Shown: piece after piece, positions 62,879 through 64,000 of the stretch | Numbering within the stretch: the first letter of the stretch is position 1 | How the letters are laid out: the number at the start of each line of letters is the position of its first letter | Assembly (NCBI RefSeq): GCF_018336155.1 | Contig: NZ_JAGYHF010000003.1 | Location: 186,001-250,000, forward strand | DNA: 64,000 nucleotides | Source of the DNA: Pseudomonas rustica | GTDB lineage: Bacteria > Pseudomonadota > Gammaproteobacteria > Pseudomonadales > Pseudomonadaceae | Direction of reading: 5' to 3' | Position numbers and translations under genes: made by a program | The notes under the pieces: generated by a model | Databases searched by the model: none | Told to the model about the DNA's origin: nothing | What the model saw: the letters and a program-made list of their open reading frames with translations, nothing else

Positions 62879-62965
62879 TGTAGGAGCTGCCGAAGGCTGC
62901 GATCTTTTGATCTTGCTTTTAAAAATCAACATCAAAAGATCGCAGCCTGCGGCAGCTCCTACAGG
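62879..62965. repeat. REP pair, inverted (family 2)
   Basis: TGTAGGAGCTGCCGAAGGCT (62880 onward) faces an inverted copy ending at 62964 with one mismatch. Upstream of speE. Confidence 0.88.
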
Positions 62966-63075
62966 GATTGTGGTTCTGAGGTTCGACCTGTCATCTTCGG
63001 CAACGTAGAATGCGCGCCTTTCCCGGGCAATCGTCCCCACGATTGGCGCCCGCGCATTCATCGGAGCACTTGACC

Positions 63076-63951
63076 ATGACCATCACCAAAACCAGCGAGT
63101 ACCTGGAAACCCTCTACGAAGGCTACGGCCAGCGTTTTCGCATGGAAAAACTGCTGCACGAAGTGCGCACCGAACACCAGCATCTGGTGATCTTCCAGAA
63201 CCCGCGCATGGGCCGCGTGATGGCGCTGGACGGCGTGATCCAGACCACCGAAGCCGACGAATTCATCTACCACGAAATGCTCACCCACGTGCCGATCCTC
63301 GCCCACGGCAGCGCCAAGCGCGTGCTGATCATCGGCGGCGGTGACGGCGGCATGTTGCGCGAAGTGACCAAGCACGCCGGCGTTGAACACATCACCATGG
63401 TCGAGATCGACGGCACTGTGGTCGACATGTGCAAAGAATTCCTGCCGAACCACTCCAGCGGCGCCTACGACGATCCACGTCTGAACCTGGTGATCGACGA
63501 CGGCATGCGTTTCGTCGCCACCACCACGGAAAAATTCGACGTGATCATCTCCGATTCCACCGACCCGATCGGCCCGGGCGAAGTGCTGTTCTCGGAGAAC
63601 TTCTATCAGGCCTGCCACCGCTGCCTGAACGAAGGCGGCATCCTCGTGACCCAGAACGGCACGCCGTTCATGCAGATCGACGAAGTGAAAACCACCGCCG
63701 GTCGCCTGAAAAGTCTGTTCCCGGACTGGCACTTCTATCAGGCGGCCGTGCCGACCTACATCGGCGGTTCGATGACCTTCGCCTGGGGCTCGACCAACCC
63801 GGCCTACCGCAAACTGAGCCGTGAAACCCTGCAACAGCGCTTCATCGGCAGCGGCATCGTCACCCGCTACTACAACCCGGAAATCCACATCGGCGCATTC
63901 GCCTTGCCGCAGTACGTGCTGCAGGCGATCAACAAGCCAAGCAACGACTAA
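63076..63951 (+). CDS. speE: Spermidine synthase
   Basis: 291 residues from ATG 63076 (the longer open frame upstream is not conserved and follows a REP). The decarboxylated-SAM binding site is [15 protein letters not shown] (about 85-99), followed by [16 protein letters not shown] (about 109-124) and the putrescine-side [10 protein letters not shown] (about 159-168). It transfers an aminopropyl group to putrescine. Cytoplasmic. Its position after the mtn block is consistent: spermidine synthesis releases 5-methylthioadenosine, which the methionine salvage enzymes encoded upstream recycle. Confidence 0.93.
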   Translation: MTITKTSEYLETLYEGYGQRFRMEKLLHEVRTEHQHLVIFQNPRMGRVMALDGVIQTTEADEFIYHEMLTHVPILAHGSAKRVLIIGGGDGGMLREVTKHAGVEHITMVEIDGTVVDMCKEFLPNHSSGAYDDPRLNLVIDDGMRFVATTTEKFDVIISDSTDPIGPGEVLFSENFYQACHRCLNEGGILVTQNGTPFMQIDEVKTTAGRLKSLFPDWHFYQAAVPTYIGGSMTFAWGSTNPAYRKLSRETLQQRFIGSGIVTRYYNPEIHIGAFALPQYVLQAINKPSND

Positions 63952-63969
63952 AAGAACACTGCAAAACCC

Positions 63970-63999
63970 CTGTGGGAGCGGGCTTGCTCGCGAAAGCGG
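63970..63999. repeat. REP unit, family 1, at the window edge
   Basis: TGTGGGAGCGGGCTTGCTCG reading into the downstream flank; its partner is probably outside the window. Confidence 0.75.
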
Positions 64000-64000
64000 A

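Noticed and set aside
10704..63999. Repeats considered as CRISPR
   Set aside because: Units are palindromic REPs with irregular spacing and no series of equal-length unique spacers; no cas genes are present.
1..64000. tRNA, rRNA or intact prophage
   Set aside because: No T-loop-like GTTCGAATC sequence in a cloverleaf context, no rRNA, and no phage structural genes; only a small integrase remnant was found.

Overview
The window looks like a chromosomal segment of a Pseudomonas of the P. fluorescens group. The coding sequence is GC-rich with strong third-position GC. The intergenic gaps are full of REP-type palindromes typical of fluorescent pseudomonads. The gene order also matches, from recall, three blocks of P. 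aeruginosa PAO1: about PA3258 to PA3241, PA1518 to PA1513, and PA1674 to PA1687. No tRNA, rRNA, CRISPR array or intact mobile element was seen.

Layout. (1) 1-5500: the 3' part of an RHS polymorphic toxin gene, its AT-rich C-terminal toxin domain, and two AT-rich small genes that are probable immunity genes. (2) 5583-11457: an EAL-CBS-GGDEF c-di-GMP protein, the periplasmic protease Prc, a quinone oxidoreductase and a HAD phosphatase. (3) 11569-17256: an ABC importer operon that includes an alkaline-phosphatase-superfamily hydrolase, with a divergent GntR/UTRA regulator; it probably imports an organophosphorus compound. (4) 17257-29398: an M20 peptidase, an MscS channel, a 58-residue membrane protein, aminopeptidase ApeB, a glycosyltransferase-like protein, RluA, MinE-MinD-MinC, a lipid A acyltransferase and a patatin. 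(5) 29532-40751: a nearly complete urate-to-glyoxylate purine catabolism cluster (PuuD, HiuH, UraD, PuuE, Alc, AllA) with two purine permeases and two tandem Tsx-type porins. A TTGTRTACAA palindrome recurs three times in its control regions. (6) 41044-43939: a MarR regulator, an aminotransferase, a glutaredoxin-like protein and FolE. (7) 44012-49403: an integrase remnant followed by a four-gene chaperone-usher fimbrial operon, which appears inserted into the otherwise conserved FolE-Smr neighbourhood. (8) 49426-63951: Smr protein, isochorismatase-like protein, PrmB, an alpha/beta hydrolase, AroC, an MFS transporter, MtnB-MtnD-MtnC of methionine salvage, DUF3509, an acyl-CoA synthetase, an ankyrin protein, two small proteins and SpeE.

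Most of the window is housekeeping and catabolic. The accessory parts are the RHS toxin-immunity locus, the fimbrial operon with its integrase scar, and probably the glycosyltransferase-like gene. The most useful new leads are regulatory: paired TGGTCTAGNCCA-type dyads around the ABC/GntR divergon, the repeated TTGTRTACAA motif in the purine regulon, a perfect 14-bp BvgA/RcsB-like palindrome upstream of the fimbrial operon, and a MarR operator-like inverted repeat. None of these was tested computationally; they come from reading the sequence.
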